A DNA stretch of 64,000 nucleotides from contig JAJPIT010000062.1 in assembly GCA_021324615.1 (NCBI GenBank), positions 25,895 through 89,894 on the forward strand. Reading direction: 5' to 3'. Position numbers and translations under genes: made by a program. The number at the start of each line of letters is the position of its first letter. Position 1 is the stretch's first letter. Positions 46,895 through 55,219 of this stretch are shown here, one piece after another. Below the pieces are notes generated by a model. That model did no database searches and had not been told where the DNA came from. It saw only the letters and a list, made by a program, of their open reading frames with translations. The stretch comes from Terriglobia bacterium. GTDB lineage: Bacteria > Acidobacteriota > Terriglobia > Bryobacterales > Bryobacteraceae.

Positions 46895-47545
46895 ATGCCC
46901 GACTTGCCCCGGCGGTCCGAGCCGCGATGGCCGGCCCTGATTGCGCTGCTTTCCATCGGCGCGCTGCATTATGCGCTGCCCTCCGACCTGACTCTTGGTC
47001 CGGACTGGCTGCTGCTCGCCTTAGTGATCGCGCTGGCGACCCCGGCCATAATTTCGACCCGATACGGCTATCCGCAAATCGCGCAAATTTTCGGATACGC
47101 GGTGAGCGGGATCGTCACCGCCGCGCTGATCGTATCGCTTTCCCTGCTGGTGCAGCGCCTGCCCTCGCACCGGGAGAGCCCGCGCGAGCTGCTGCTTTCG
47201 GCCGCCGCTTTGTGGACCTGCAATGTCCTGGTGTTCGCCTGCTGGTATTGGCGCCTGGACGCCGGCGGCCCGCACCAGCGCGATTTGAAACGGTCCCATA
47301 CCGACGGCGCTTTCCTGTTTCCGCAGATGATGCTCGACCGCACCTTGCGGCGCGAGATGGGCGAGGAGCAGTGGCGGCCGGGCTTCGTCGACTATCTGTT
47401 TCTGGCGTTCACCGCCAGCACCGCCTTTTCGCCGACCGATGTTCCGGTGCTTTCGCGCTGGGCCAAGGGCCTGATGATGGTGCAGTCCATGATCTCGCTG
47501 GGCACGGTCGCCATCATCGCCGCCCGCGCCGTCAACGTGCTGTGA
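46895..47545 (+). CDS. Six-helix membrane protein, DUF1345-like
   Basis: The 216-residue protein has about six hydrophobic segments: near residues 10-25, 32-48, 58-78, 87-107, 155-170 and 180-210. The last loop TASTAFSPTDVPVLSRWAK resembles the reentrant pore-like loop of the DUF1345/potassium-channel-related group, and the C-terminus ends in RAVNVL, as in those proteins. Resemblance is by pattern only. An ATG at 46895 is chosen over upstream GTG-type extensions because a hydrophobic start follows and a CAGAAT box lies 7 nt upstream. It is 72 bp after the ABC operon and might be independent. Confidence 0.55.
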   Translation: MPDLPRRSEPRWPALIALLSIGALHYALPSDLTLGPDWLLLALVIALATPAIISTRYGYPQIAQIFGYAVSGIVTAALIVSLSLLVQRLPSHRESPRELLLSAAALWTCNVLVFACWYWRLDAGGPHQRDLKRSHTDGAFLFPQMMLDRTLRREMGEEQWRPGFVDYLFLAFTASTAFSPTDVPVLSRWAKGLMMVQSMISLGTVAIIAARAVNVL

Positions 47546-47698
47546 AGCATCCTTGACACCGGCGCGCGCAGGATAAGGCAGGGGCGGCTCTTCTTCTCAA
47601 TTCGCCATGGTTCACCGCCCCAGGACATCATATCCCCACACGAACGGAACTTACCATGAAAGTAACCATTTTCCTAATCAAGTTTCGACCTCCGACCC

Positions 47699-47704
47699 TA
47701 TAAT
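47699..47704 (+). promoter_or_regulatory. Consensus -10 box before the TIGR03118 gene
   Basis: TATAAT at 47699-47704 lies 23 nt before the ATG at 47728, leaving room for a ribosome site (TAGGGAG). No good -35 element is found at 16-18 nt. The 182 bp from 47546 to 47727 otherwise shows no coding frame. Confidence 0.45.
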
Positions 47705-47727
47705 CGGTTGTTGTTAGGGAGTACGAC

Positions 47728-49494
47728 ATGAGACCCCGAATTACGCTCACGCTCGCCGCACTGGCGGCCTCGGTCGCGGCCGGACAGAACAAGAACGTCT
47801 ACGTTCAGACCAACCTGGTTTCAGACGTCCCCGGCCTGGCCGCCTTCACCGATCCTAACCTGGTGAATCCGTGGGGGATTTCGCAGACCGCCACGAGCCC
47901 CTTCTGGGTTTCCAATCACGATAAGGGCAATACCACCGTCTACGCCGGGGCAGGAACCCCTTCGACTCTTGTGGTCACCATTCCCGCCGCCAACGGGACC
48001 GGTCAAGGCGTGCCCACCGGTCAGGTGGCCGGCAATGGAACCAACTGGACCCTTCCGGCGCCCAATGGAAGACCCGCGTCGTTTCTTTTCGCGACCGAGG
48101 ACGGTACGATTTCCGCCTGGAACTCAGGCGCGGGGACCAAGGCCGTCATCGTCGTGAACAACTCCAGTTCCGGCGCGGTTTATACCGGGATTGCCACCAG
48201 TCCTGCCGGCGCCACGCCCCTGCTTTACGCGGCCAACTTCAGTGCCGGCAATATCGATGTCTTCGATGCGAATTTTAATCCGGTGACGGTCGCGGGCGGA
48301 TTCAAGGATCCCAATCTGCCGGCCGGATTCAATCCCTACAACGTCTGGACGCTCAGCGGCAAAGTGTATGTCACCTACGCGAAACTCTCGCCCAATAAAG
48401 TGGATAGCGTTGCCGGCGCGGGCAACGGATTCGTGAACGTCTTTGACGCCAACGGCAATCTTCTGCAACGGATCGTCTCCAACGGGCCGCTCAATTCGCC
48501 CTGGGGGGTGGCGATTGCTCCGGCCAACTGGGGCGCTTTCGGAGGAGCGCTGCTGGTGGGTAACTTTGGGGACGGAAAGATCAACGCCTTCAACCTGAGC
48601 ACCGGCGCGCCGCTGGGCACGCTTCAGGATGCCAGTGGAAACCCCATCGTCAACAATGGTTTGTGGGGTATTTTGTTTGGGAACGGCCGCTCCGCCGACG
48701 CCAACACGTTGTACATCGTCGCCAATATTAATCCAAATAATGCCAGTCACGGCTTGTTGGCCGCGATCGCCCCGCCGGCGCAGATCACCAGCATCGTGAA
48801 CGCAGCCAGCATGTCCGGAAACGCCATTGCCCCTGGCGAAATTGTGGTGCTGACGGGATTCAGCATCGGCCCGGTGCCGCTGTCGGCGGCATCGATTCCC
48901 AGCAGCGGGGCGATCGGCACCAGCATTCCCGTCCAGGGCGGCACCAGCGTCACTTTCAACGGGACGGCGGCGCCGATTCTCTACGCATCCGCCTCGGCCA
49001 CCAGCGTGATCGTGCCGTACGAAGTCGCCGGATCGAGCACGGCGAGCGTGGTGGTCACCCGCAACGGAACCCCAACCAGCGCCTTCACCGTGAACGTCGC
49101 GCCAACCGCGCCCGGCTTATTCACCTTAAATGAAAGCGGTAGCGGCGAGGTGGTGGCCATCAATTCCGACGGTTCGGTCAACGGAAGTTCCAATGCCGCC
49201 GCGCGCGGCACGCCGGTTCTGCTCTACGCCACCGGCGAAGGCCAGACGGATCCGCCGGGGGTCGATGGGTTGATCACGGGCGAATTTTTGCGGACACCGG
49301 CCGCGCAGGTATCCCTTTCGATCGGCGGCCAGCCGGCGACGGTGGTCTATGCCGGGTCGGTGCCGGGCGGGGTCGCGGGCTTGCTGGTCGTGGAAGCGAT
49401 CGTTCCGGCCAATGCATCGACCGGCGCCGCTCCCGTGGTGCTGACCGTGGGATCGTCCAGTAGCCCCCCTGGTACTACGATATTTGTCAAGTGA
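47728..49494 (+). CDS. Secreted TIGR03118 beta-propeller-like protein with Solibacter C-terminal domain
   Basis: The 588-residue protein starts with a signal peptide (MRPRITLTLAALAASVAAG). The TIGR03118 family signature follows: QTNLVSDVPGLAAFTDPNLV, then NPWGISQTATSPFWVSNHD and a run of repeats with A-A-N-F-S-A-G-N-I-D-V-F-D patterns to about residue 345. From about 350, SIVNAASMSGNAIAPGEIVV marks the TIGR03437 Solibacter C-terminal domain, continuing through LLYATGEGQTDPPGVDG. It is likely secreted or surface-exposed; function is unknown. It is not in an operon with the neighbours. Confidence 0.88.
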   Translation: MRPRITLTLAALAASVAAGQNKNVYVQTNLVSDVPGLAAFTDPNLVNPWGISQTATSPFWVSNHDKGNTTVYAGAGTPSTLVVTIPAANGTGQGVPTGQVAGNGTNWTLPAPNGRPASFLFATEDGTISAWNSGAGTKAVIVVNNSSSGAVYTGIATSPAGATPLLYAANFSAGNIDVFDANFNPVTVAGGFKDPNLPAGFNPYNVWTLSGKVYVTYAKLSPNKVDSVAGAGNGFVNVFDANGNLLQRIVSNGPLNSPWGVAIAPANWGAFGGALLVGNFGDGKINAFNLSTGAPLGTLQDASGNPIVNNGLWGILFGNGRSADANTLYIVANINPNNASHGLLAAIAPPAQITSIVNAASMSGNAIAPGEIVVLTGFSIGPVPLSAASIPSSGAIGTSIPVQGGTSVTFNGTAAPILYASASATSVIVPYEVAGSSTASVVVTRNGTPTSAFTVNVAPTAPGLFTLNESGSGEVVAINSDGSVNGSSNAAARGTPVLLYATGEGQTDPPGVDGLITGEFLRTPAAQVSLSIGGQPATVVYAGSVPGGVAGLLVVEAIVPANASTGAAPVVLTVGSSSSPPGTTIFVK

Positions 49495-49549
49495 CGGCGA
49501 TTTGGGCCTGAACCCGGTTCGGAAAGCGCCTTACCCCTAGCAACTCTCA

Positions 49550-49578
49550 TTGTCAATGCGTGTTTATTCACGCATAAT
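49550..49578 (+). promoter_or_regulatory. Promoter with operator-like dyad in the spacer (DUF1549/DUF1501 operon)
   Basis: TTGTCA (49550-49555) matches the -35 element in five of six positions, and CATAAT (49573-49578) the -10 in five of six, with a 17-nt spacer. ATGCGTG (49556-49562), TTTATT, then CACGCAT (49569-49575) form a perfect 7-bp inverted repeat filling the spacer. This is a strong candidate for a repressor operator; a bound dimer would block RNA polymerase. Transcription would start near 49585. Confidence 0.6.
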
Positions 49579-49599
49579 GGCTACACGAGGGCAACAGGG

Positions 49600-51507
49600 A
49601 TGAAACAACGGTTCCTGGCGGTGTTTTTCGGACTGGCGGCCGCCGGCGGCGGCTGGTGGATGATCAAGGCCCAGGACTCCGGCGCATCGGTGACCGCGCA
49701 CGCCGAATGCACGTTTTTCGGCCCGCAGCGCGAGCGTTTCCTACGCGGCTCCAGCGGTCATCTCCGCGCCGAGATGACCGCGCAGGTGACGGCCATGCTG
49801 GGAAACGCGGGCGCCCCGTTGACGCACGGCGCGCCGCCGCCGCACATGGCCGGCGACAAGAACACCAATCTGATCGATTATTACGTCTGGCAATCCTTCA
49901 AGGAAAATAATGTAACGCCGGCGGCGCGGACCACGGATTATGAATTTATCCGCCGCGTTTACCTCGATCTGACCGGCCGCATCCCGACGGCGGCGCAGGT
50001 TTCCGCGTTCGTGGCCGACACGACCGCGAACAAGCGCGCGAATCTGGTGGAAACTCTGCTCGCCTCGCCGCAGTGGGTGGATCGCTGGACCATGTTTTTC
50101 GGAGATCTGTTCAAGAACGCCTCCAACTGGCCGAGTCTGGGAGTTTCGATCGGCACCAGGGGCCGCGACGCGTTCAATACCTTCATCAGAACCTCGCTCA
50201 CCAAGAATACGCCGTACAACCAGATAGCCTACGCGCTGATCGCTTCGCAGGGCACCAACAACTTCACCCAAGGTGAGCTGAACTGGATCGTGGGAGGAAC
50301 GGTGCGCGGGACGGGCATACCGATTCAGGATACTTGGGATCAGCAGACCGCCAACATCGCCGATACGTTCCTGGGCATTTCCCATCTGAACTGCCTGCTC
50401 TGCCACAACGGGATCGGCCACTTGACCGGGCTGAGCCTGTGGGGCCAGAGCATGACGCGGCAGCAGGCCTGGGGCATGTCGGCGTTTCTGGCGCACACCA
50501 GGATGCTGAACCCGACGGATCCGGCGACCAACGCGGCGTTGTGGTACATCACCGACAACGCCTTCACCACGGACTATCCGCTGAACACCACCACCGGCAA
50601 CCGCCCGCCGCGGCAGCCGATCGGCGGAACGCAGAAGACCGTCGCGCCGCAGTACATTTTCAACGGCCAGGGTCCGAACAAGGGAGAAGGCTACCGGCAG
50701 GCGCTGGCGCGCCTGGTAACCAGCGACGAGCAGTTCGCGCGGGCCACGGTGAATTATATCTGGGCCGCGTTCTTCACCATGGGCATCGTCGATCCGCCGG
50801 ACCAGTTCGACCCGGCGCGCCTGGACCCCAATAATCCTCCGCCGGCGGGGTGGACGCTGCAGCCGTCCAATCCGCAACTGCTCGAAGCGCTGACCGAAGA
50901 TTTCATCCGCAATAACTACGATCTCAAGCACCTGATGCGGCTGATCGTCAACTCCAACACTTATCAGCTTGAATCGCAGTACGATCCGGCGGCGTGGAAT
51001 CCGAACTGGGACTCGCTGTTTGCGCGCAAGCTGGTGCGGCGGCTGTGGGGAGAGGAAGTGGCCGATTCGATCGCGCTGGCCAGCAACATCCCGAACAGCT
51101 ACACCAGCAACGGGGTGACGTTCAGCGCGGCGATGCAGTGGCCGGAGACGGCGATCGAACCGCGGCCGTTTTTGCAAGCCTTCCTGCCGGGGGACCGCGA
51201 TCTGAATCCGCGACGCCCCGATGGCGCGATCCAGCAAGCGCTGGTCATGATGAACGATCCGGCGCTGATGAACAAGCTGGCGGCTTCCGGCTCGGGCGCG
51301 ACGGCGAGCCTGCTCAATCAGGCGCTGGCGGTCAGCGATAACAACGCGATGATCGATATGCTCTACATGACGATCCTTTCGCGGCATCCGAGCGCAACGG
51401 AGATGAGCCAGTCACTGGCGCTGATTACGGGCGGGACGCGCTCGCAGCGAATCCAGGAATTGATGTGGACCTTGTTTAACAAGGTCGACTTCCTGTTCAA
51501 CTACTGA
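49600..51507 (+). CDS. DUF1549/DUF1553 domain protein
   Basis: The 635-residue protein starts with a signal-like hydrophobic segment (FLAVFFGLAAAGGGWWMI). DUF1549 begins near residue 85 (LIDYYVWQSFKENNV, YEFIRRVYLDLTGRIPT), typical of planctomycete and acidobacterial families that accompany cytochromes. A C-x-x-C-H motif (CLLCH) near 266 may bind haem. DUF1553 follows near 370 to the end (ATVNYIWAAFF, FIRNNYDLKHLMRLIVNSNTYQLES, LFARKLVRRLWGEE). The family is thought to act on sugars or polymers outside the cell, but no reaction is established. It is followed 11 bp later by its usual partner, a DUF1501 protein. Confidence 0.85.
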   Translation: MKQRFLAVFFGLAAAGGGWWMIKAQDSGASVTAHAECTFFGPQRERFLRGSSGHLRAEMTAQVTAMLGNAGAPLTHGAPPPHMAGDKNTNLIDYYVWQSFKENNVTPAARTTDYEFIRRVYLDLTGRIPTAAQVSAFVADTTANKRANLVETLLASPQWVDRWTMFFGDLFKNASNWPSLGVSIGTRGRDAFNTFIRTSLTKNTPYNQIAYALIASQGTNNFTQGELNWIVGGTVRGTGIPIQDTWDQQTANIADTFLGISHLNCLLCHNGIGHLTGLSLWGQSMTRQQAWGMSAFLAHTRMLNPTDPATNAALWYITDNAFTTDYPLNTTTGNRPPRQPIGGTQKTVAPQYIFNGQGPNKGEGYRQALARLVTSDEQFARATVNYIWAAFFTMGIVDPPDQFDPARLDPNNPPPAGWTLQPSNPQLLEALTEDFIRNNYDLKHLMRLIVNSNTYQLESQYDPAAWNPNWDSLFARKLVRRLWGEEVADSIALASNIPNSYTSNGVTFSAAMQWPETAIEPRPFLQAFLPGDRDLNPRRPDGAIQQALVMMNDPALMNKLAASGSGATASLLNQALAVSDNNAMIDMLYMTILSRHPSATEMSQSLALITGGTRSQRIQELMWTLFNKVDFLFNY

Positions 51508-51518
51508 GGAGACGCGCC

Positions 51519-52934
51519 ATGGACAAAGATCAAAAGAAATTTCACGAATTCCTGAAAACGAATCCTCAAGCGGTCCGGCCCGGAATGTTCCGCCGCCCGG
51601 ACTGGACGCGCCGCAACTTTTTCCGGGTGTTCGGCGCGGGTCTGGTGGCTTCCTGCTTCGCCAAGGAGGCGCGCGCGCAATCCGGCGTCTGCACCTCCCA
51701 GCAGGTCACGACTCTGAACACCGCCCGGAATGTGATCTTCGTGCTGATGGCCGGCGCGCCGAGCCCCTGGGATACCTTCGATTACAAGCCCAATCCGGCC
51801 ACGCCGTCGCAGATCGCCGCCGAGACGATCAACGGGCTGCAATGGCCCACCGGAATTTTGCCGAACATCGGAACTCATCTGGGGGATATCGCCATCATCC
51901 GCTCGCTTCAGGCTCACGCGCTGGTGCATTCGCTGGGGCAGACCTGGGTGCAGATCGGGCGCAATCCCGCCGCGGCGCTGGGCAACATCGCGCCGAATAT
52001 CGGCAGCATCGTGGCGCTGGAGAAGGCAGCGGAGCGCAAGCCGACCGACGTTCTCCCCACGTTTCTGGCGCTCAACTCCGACGGCGGCGTGGGCCAGGGT
52101 TATCTGAACGCCACCTACGCGCCCTTCAAGTACGATCCCACCGCCTCCGGGCTTCCGGATACCACCAACTCCTTCGGCTCGGCGCGCTGGGGCGAGATGC
52201 TCAACGTGCTGTATTCGATCGACGGGTCGCTGCGCAATAACTCGCCGCTGGGGCAGGCGGCCGACGACATGAACAACTTCTATCAATCGGCGCAGCAAAT
52301 GATGTACAACCCGGCCGTGAGCCAGGTTTTTCAATATTCTTCCTCCGACAGCGCGCGCTACGGCGGCACCAGCTTCGGAAACGCGCTGATCATCGCCAAG
52401 CAGGCTTTGGCCGCCAATATGGGAACGCGCTTCGTGCAGGTGACCGTCGGCGGATGGGACATGCACGTCAATATTTACGGCCCCAACGGCAATATTTCGT
52501 CGGGAACCAATATTTTCACACTGGGCAAGCAGTTTGACAGCGCCATGGGCGCGCTGCTGGGGGATCTGAAAAGCTCCGGGCTGCTTCAGGAAACGCTGGT
52601 GATCGCCATGGGCGAGTTCGGCCGCACCCCGCAGATCACCGCCGCCAACGGCCGCGATCATTACCTGAATCAGTTCGCGATGCTGGCCGGCGGCGGCGTC
52701 AAGGGAGGCACGGTGCTCGGCGCGACGGACTCCACCGGCGCGAACATCGTCGATCCCGGCTGGTCGCAGGGGCGCCCGGTGAACCCGGAAGACATCGAGG
52801 CCACCATCTATTCGGCCATGGGCATCAACTGGACCAACGTATGCTATAACGATCCGTTCCATCGCGGATTTGAATACGTTCCCCAATCGAACGGACCCAA
52901 TTACTGGGTTCCGGTGAACGAACTGTTCGGCTAG
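51519..52934 (+). CDS. Tat-exported DUF1501 protein
   Basis: The 471-residue protein has a Tat-type signal after a short cytosolic lead (TRRNFFRVFGAGLVASCF). The DUF1501 (sulfatase-like fold) segments follow: NVIFVLMAGAPSPWDTFDYK near 70, DIAIIRSLQAHALVHSLGQT near 125, MGEFGRTPQITAANGRDHY near 366 and EDIEATIYSAMGI near 425. DUF1501 proteins are partners of DUF1549/DUF1553 proteins across Planctomycetes and Acidobacteria. The D-H-Y motif and M-G-E-F-G-R segment are family hallmarks. It is likely cotranscribed with the preceding gene from the promoter at 49550. Confidence 0.9.
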   Translation: MDKDQKKFHEFLKTNPQAVRPGMFRRPDWTRRNFFRVFGAGLVASCFAKEARAQSGVCTSQQVTTLNTARNVIFVLMAGAPSPWDTFDYKPNPATPSQIAAETINGLQWPTGILPNIGTHLGDIAIIRSLQAHALVHSLGQTWVQIGRNPAAALGNIAPNIGSIVALEKAAERKPTDVLPTFLALNSDGGVGQGYLNATYAPFKYDPTASGLPDTTNSFGSARWGEMLNVLYSIDGSLRNNSPLGQAADDMNNFYQSAQQMMYNPAVSQVFQYSSSDSARYGGTSFGNALIIAKQALAANMGTRFVQVTVGGWDMHVNIYGPNGNISSGTNIFTLGKQFDSAMGALLGDLKSSGLLQETLVIAMGEFGRTPQITAANGRDHYLNQFAMLAGGGVKGGTVLGATDSTGANIVDPGWSQGRPVNPEDIEATIYSAMGINWTNVCYNDPFHRGFEYVPQSNGPNYWVPVNELFG

Positions 52935-52985
52935 ATTCCCGCGCTTGCACCTCCACTGGCCACTGGAACGCTCTGTCCAATGAAG

Positions 52986-53008
52986 CCGGGGGAGGGGATT
53001 ACCCCCGG
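52986..53008. terminator. GC-rich hairpin after the DUF1501 gene
   Basis: CCGGGGG (52986-52992), a nine-base loop, then CCCCCGG (53002-53008) form a 7-bp stem 51 bp after the DUF1501 stop codon. There is no T-rich tail, so it may be a Rho-dependent end or a structural hairpin rather than an intrinsic terminator. Confidence 0.3.
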
Positions 53009-53055
53009 ACCGTCAAGGGAAACTCCTGTTCACTTCCAGCGCGATTCGTTTCTCT

Positions 53056-53883
53056 ATGGACGACCTCAAGATCCTGATCCTGAGCACGGCGAAGACCGGC
53101 AACACATGGCTCCGCAATCTTCTTTCCTGTATCTACCGCCTTCCGCAAATCGTTTTGACTGCCTGGCCCTTCGATCCGGCGGCTTTTGCAGACGCCGGCC
53201 CCCGTTGGATCACTCATCATCACTATCCCCCGTCGAAGGCGTTATTGGATTGGATCAACGATAATTCGATATTTCTGATCACCACCATCCGGCACCCGGC
53301 GGATACCCTGATTTCGCTTTACCACCACATTCACAAATTCCAGAAGGACTCCGTCGACCCAGGCGTTCTGCGCAAAATGCTACTGGAGGATTTTCCGCGC
53401 ACGGACGTGATACCCGCGCGAGTCGGCGCACCGTTCTCCTGGGGTCTGGCTTGCTCGATCGAGTGGATGCGGTCGGGTAGACCTTATGTCGTGCGTTACG
53501 AGGATCTGCGGTTAAACACCGCCGGGGTCCTGGCGCAATTGATGTCGCGGATCGGCCCGGTGGACCCGGACAGAATCGATGCCGCCATCGAGGCCTGCCA
53601 CATTGATCTGATGCGGAATCTGGCGGGACCAGTGGTTCCTACAGTACGGCGGGAGCGAATATGGTCTGACGTCAGACTACTTCAAAGAAACATCAGCGGC
53701 GTTGAGCCGGTGGCGCGGCCCAAAGTAGGAATCCGCCGAAACGGCGTCGGGAACAAGGGCCGAAGCGTTAGTCCGGTCAGCGTACCCCACGGGCAGCGGC
53801 GCCGTACTCCGGCGGCGGCCGGTAGGATGTCATGGAACCCACAACAGAGACGCGAACAACCTTGCTCTCACTATTGCAGATAG
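53056..53883 (+). CDS. Sulfotransferase-like protein, probably frameshifted near its end
   Basis: The N-terminal 190 or so residues fit PAPS-dependent sulfotransferases. There is a 5-prime phosphosulfate loop LSTAKTGNTWLRNLL near residue 10, a 3-prime phosphate-binding motif TTIRHPADTLISLYHHIH near 75 and VRYEDLRLNTAG near 155. After about residue 190 the frame becomes Arg/Pro-rich (RRRTPAAAG) with poor third-position composition. The +1 frame reads RDQWFLQYGGSEYGL onwards to a stop at 53726-53728 and has better codon use. One extra G in the run at 53625-53627 would explain this. The genuine product is then probably about 224 residues; the given end is the uninterrupted frame. Confidence 0.6.
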   Translation: MDDLKILILSTAKTGNTWLRNLLSCIYRLPQIVLTAWPFDPAAFADAGPRWITHHHYPPSKALLDWINDNSIFLITTIRHPADTLISLYHHIHKFQKDSVDPGVLRKMLLEDFPRTDVIPARVGAPFSWGLACSIEWMRSGRPYVVRYEDLRLNTAGVLAQLMSRIGPVDPDRIDAAIEACHIDLMRNLAGPVVPTVRRERIWSDVRLLQRNISGVEPVARPKVGIRRNGVGNKGRSVSPVSVPHGQRRRTPAAAGRMSWNPQQRREQPCSHYCR

Positions 53884-53947
53884 TTATGAGCTGCTGCGAG
53901 CGGCTGATGGTAACCATCGCTCTCGCAAAATGGCTCAATTGAAATTG

Positions 53948-54023
<76 letters not shown>

Positions 54024-54064
54024 AAGTGATTGCATTATAACAAGCAATCCACAGGACAGGAGCG

Positions 54065-55054
54065 CTAGGGCGGGTCTGAATGAGGACGTATCGGGCGATG
54101 CCGCGGCTCCATCACCGGCTGAACGCAAAAACTTCCCTTTCCCCACACCGTCTGCCGTCCGACGCCCGTCCATTCGCCGGCCTTCAGGAACGGAAGGAAC
54201 TGGGCAATCTCTCCCGCGTATTCGATTTCCCCCACAAAACCGCTTAACGGATGCCGCTGCCCGGTTCGCGAGCTGAGGCGGTGTGTTTCCACCTGCCGCA
54301 AGCAACTCTTCACGATCCGTACCTTCTCCGCCTCCCGCCCAAGAGCTTCAAAGTCCAGATCCAGAGGACCACCCTGATAAAAACTGCGCAGATTCGAGAT
54401 CCGGTCGCGAAGCCGGCGCAGCAGAACCGAGAACTCCGGGCGGTTCACCACTTGGCCCTGGAACTTCAACTCGGTGGGCGATAAAAACCGGATCGCGAGG
54501 CGGCCAATCTTTTCGGAAAAATGCCCGTTGAAGGCAAAGCGCAGCCCCTCTGGCATCCCACCGTGAAGACGGCGTCCGTCGTACAGAGTCCCGCCGTCTG
54601 GAAGAGTTTCCACCGCAGACAGAAGCGCCCGCCCGCGCCCGGGGCCGATCCCGGAGCGCGCCAGATCCCGGAAGGACTGCACGAAGTAAGGCAGCGCTTT
54701 TTCGGGAGATTCGAACAAAATCAGATCGAAAGAAAACTCCTTGCCGCGGTCGATTTTCGCTCCGTCCAGATGCCAAGCGCGGAACACGAAGGGGCGCGGG
54801 CGCTCGGCGAATCCGCTGGGCCCGGACTGGTTGATCCGCCGGCGCGGCTCGAAAATCGCGGAATAGGGGCACGCTTCGGCGATTTCGCAGCGGGCGGCGC
54901 TCTGGCACTCCGGCGCGCACGCCAGTTTACGGAAAATCGAACCGAAGGCGCCGCGCAGCACATTGCCTGCCTTAGCTGGCGGAAACACTACGGGTTCCTT
55001 CGCCATAAGGCGGAAACGAAAGGGCCAAACGCAAAACTGGGCGCCCGGAGTCAC
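54065..55054 (-). CDS. Orphan Cas6-family RAMP protein (CRISPR precrRNA endoribonuclease-like)
   Basis: The 329-residue protein matches the Cas6 C-terminal type family. The N-terminus has PFRFRLMAKEP and PPAKAGNVLRGAFGSIFRKLAC, then a Cys-rich segment (C-x3-C-x5-C-x5-CPYSAIF), the centre has SGIGPGRGRALL, and the C-terminus has HPLSGFVGEIEYAGEIAQF, LKAGEWTGVGRQTVWGKGSF, the glycine-rich loop of RAMP proteins. Cas6 cleaves CRISPR precursor RNA, but no other cas gene or array lies in the window. The start is uncertain: GTG at 55054 keeps the family N-terminus; ATG at 55006 is shorter. The extension further upstream overlaps the secreted protein gene and was rejected. Its role may be non-CRISPR. 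Confidence 0.75.
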   Translation of the reverse strand: MTPGAQFCVWPFRFRLMAKEPVVFPPAKAGNVLRGAFGSIFRKLACAPECQSAARCEIAEACPYSAIFEPRRRINQSGPSGFAERPRPFVFRAWHLDGAKIDRGKEFSFDLILFESPEKALPYFVQSFRDLARSGIGPGRGRALLSAVETLPDGGTLYDGRRLHGGMPEGLRFAFNGHFSEKIGRLAIRFLSPTELKFQGQVVNRPEFSVLLRRLRDRISNLRSFYQGGPLDLDFEALGREAEKVRIVKSCLRQVETHRLSSRTGQRHPLSGFVGEIEYAGEIAQFLPFLKAGEWTGVGRQTVWGKGSFCVQPVMEPRHRPIRPHSDPP

Positions 55055-55163
55055 AAAAATTACGCAGTGATGAGGCGGGCGCCGTCTCCCGATCCCCGGG
55101 ATGGGACCCGGTGTTCCTGATCCGAACTCCGCCGCCGGTTCATCGGCGACCATGGTATCTGAA

Positions 55164-55187
55164 ATATTTCCGCTCCGCGCGGAATAT
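55164..55187. promoter_or_regulatory. Imperfect dyad upstream of the secreted protein gene
   Basis: ATATTTCCGC (55164-55173), TCCGC, then GCGG followed by AATAT (55179-55187) form an imperfect inverted repeat, one T being unpaired. It lies between the divergent Cas6-like gene and the plus-strand secreted protein gene, 32 bp before the latter's ATG. Confidence 0.35.
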
Positions 55188-55219
55188 GCTATCGTCGCCT
55201 TTTCCCAAGGAGATTTGGA

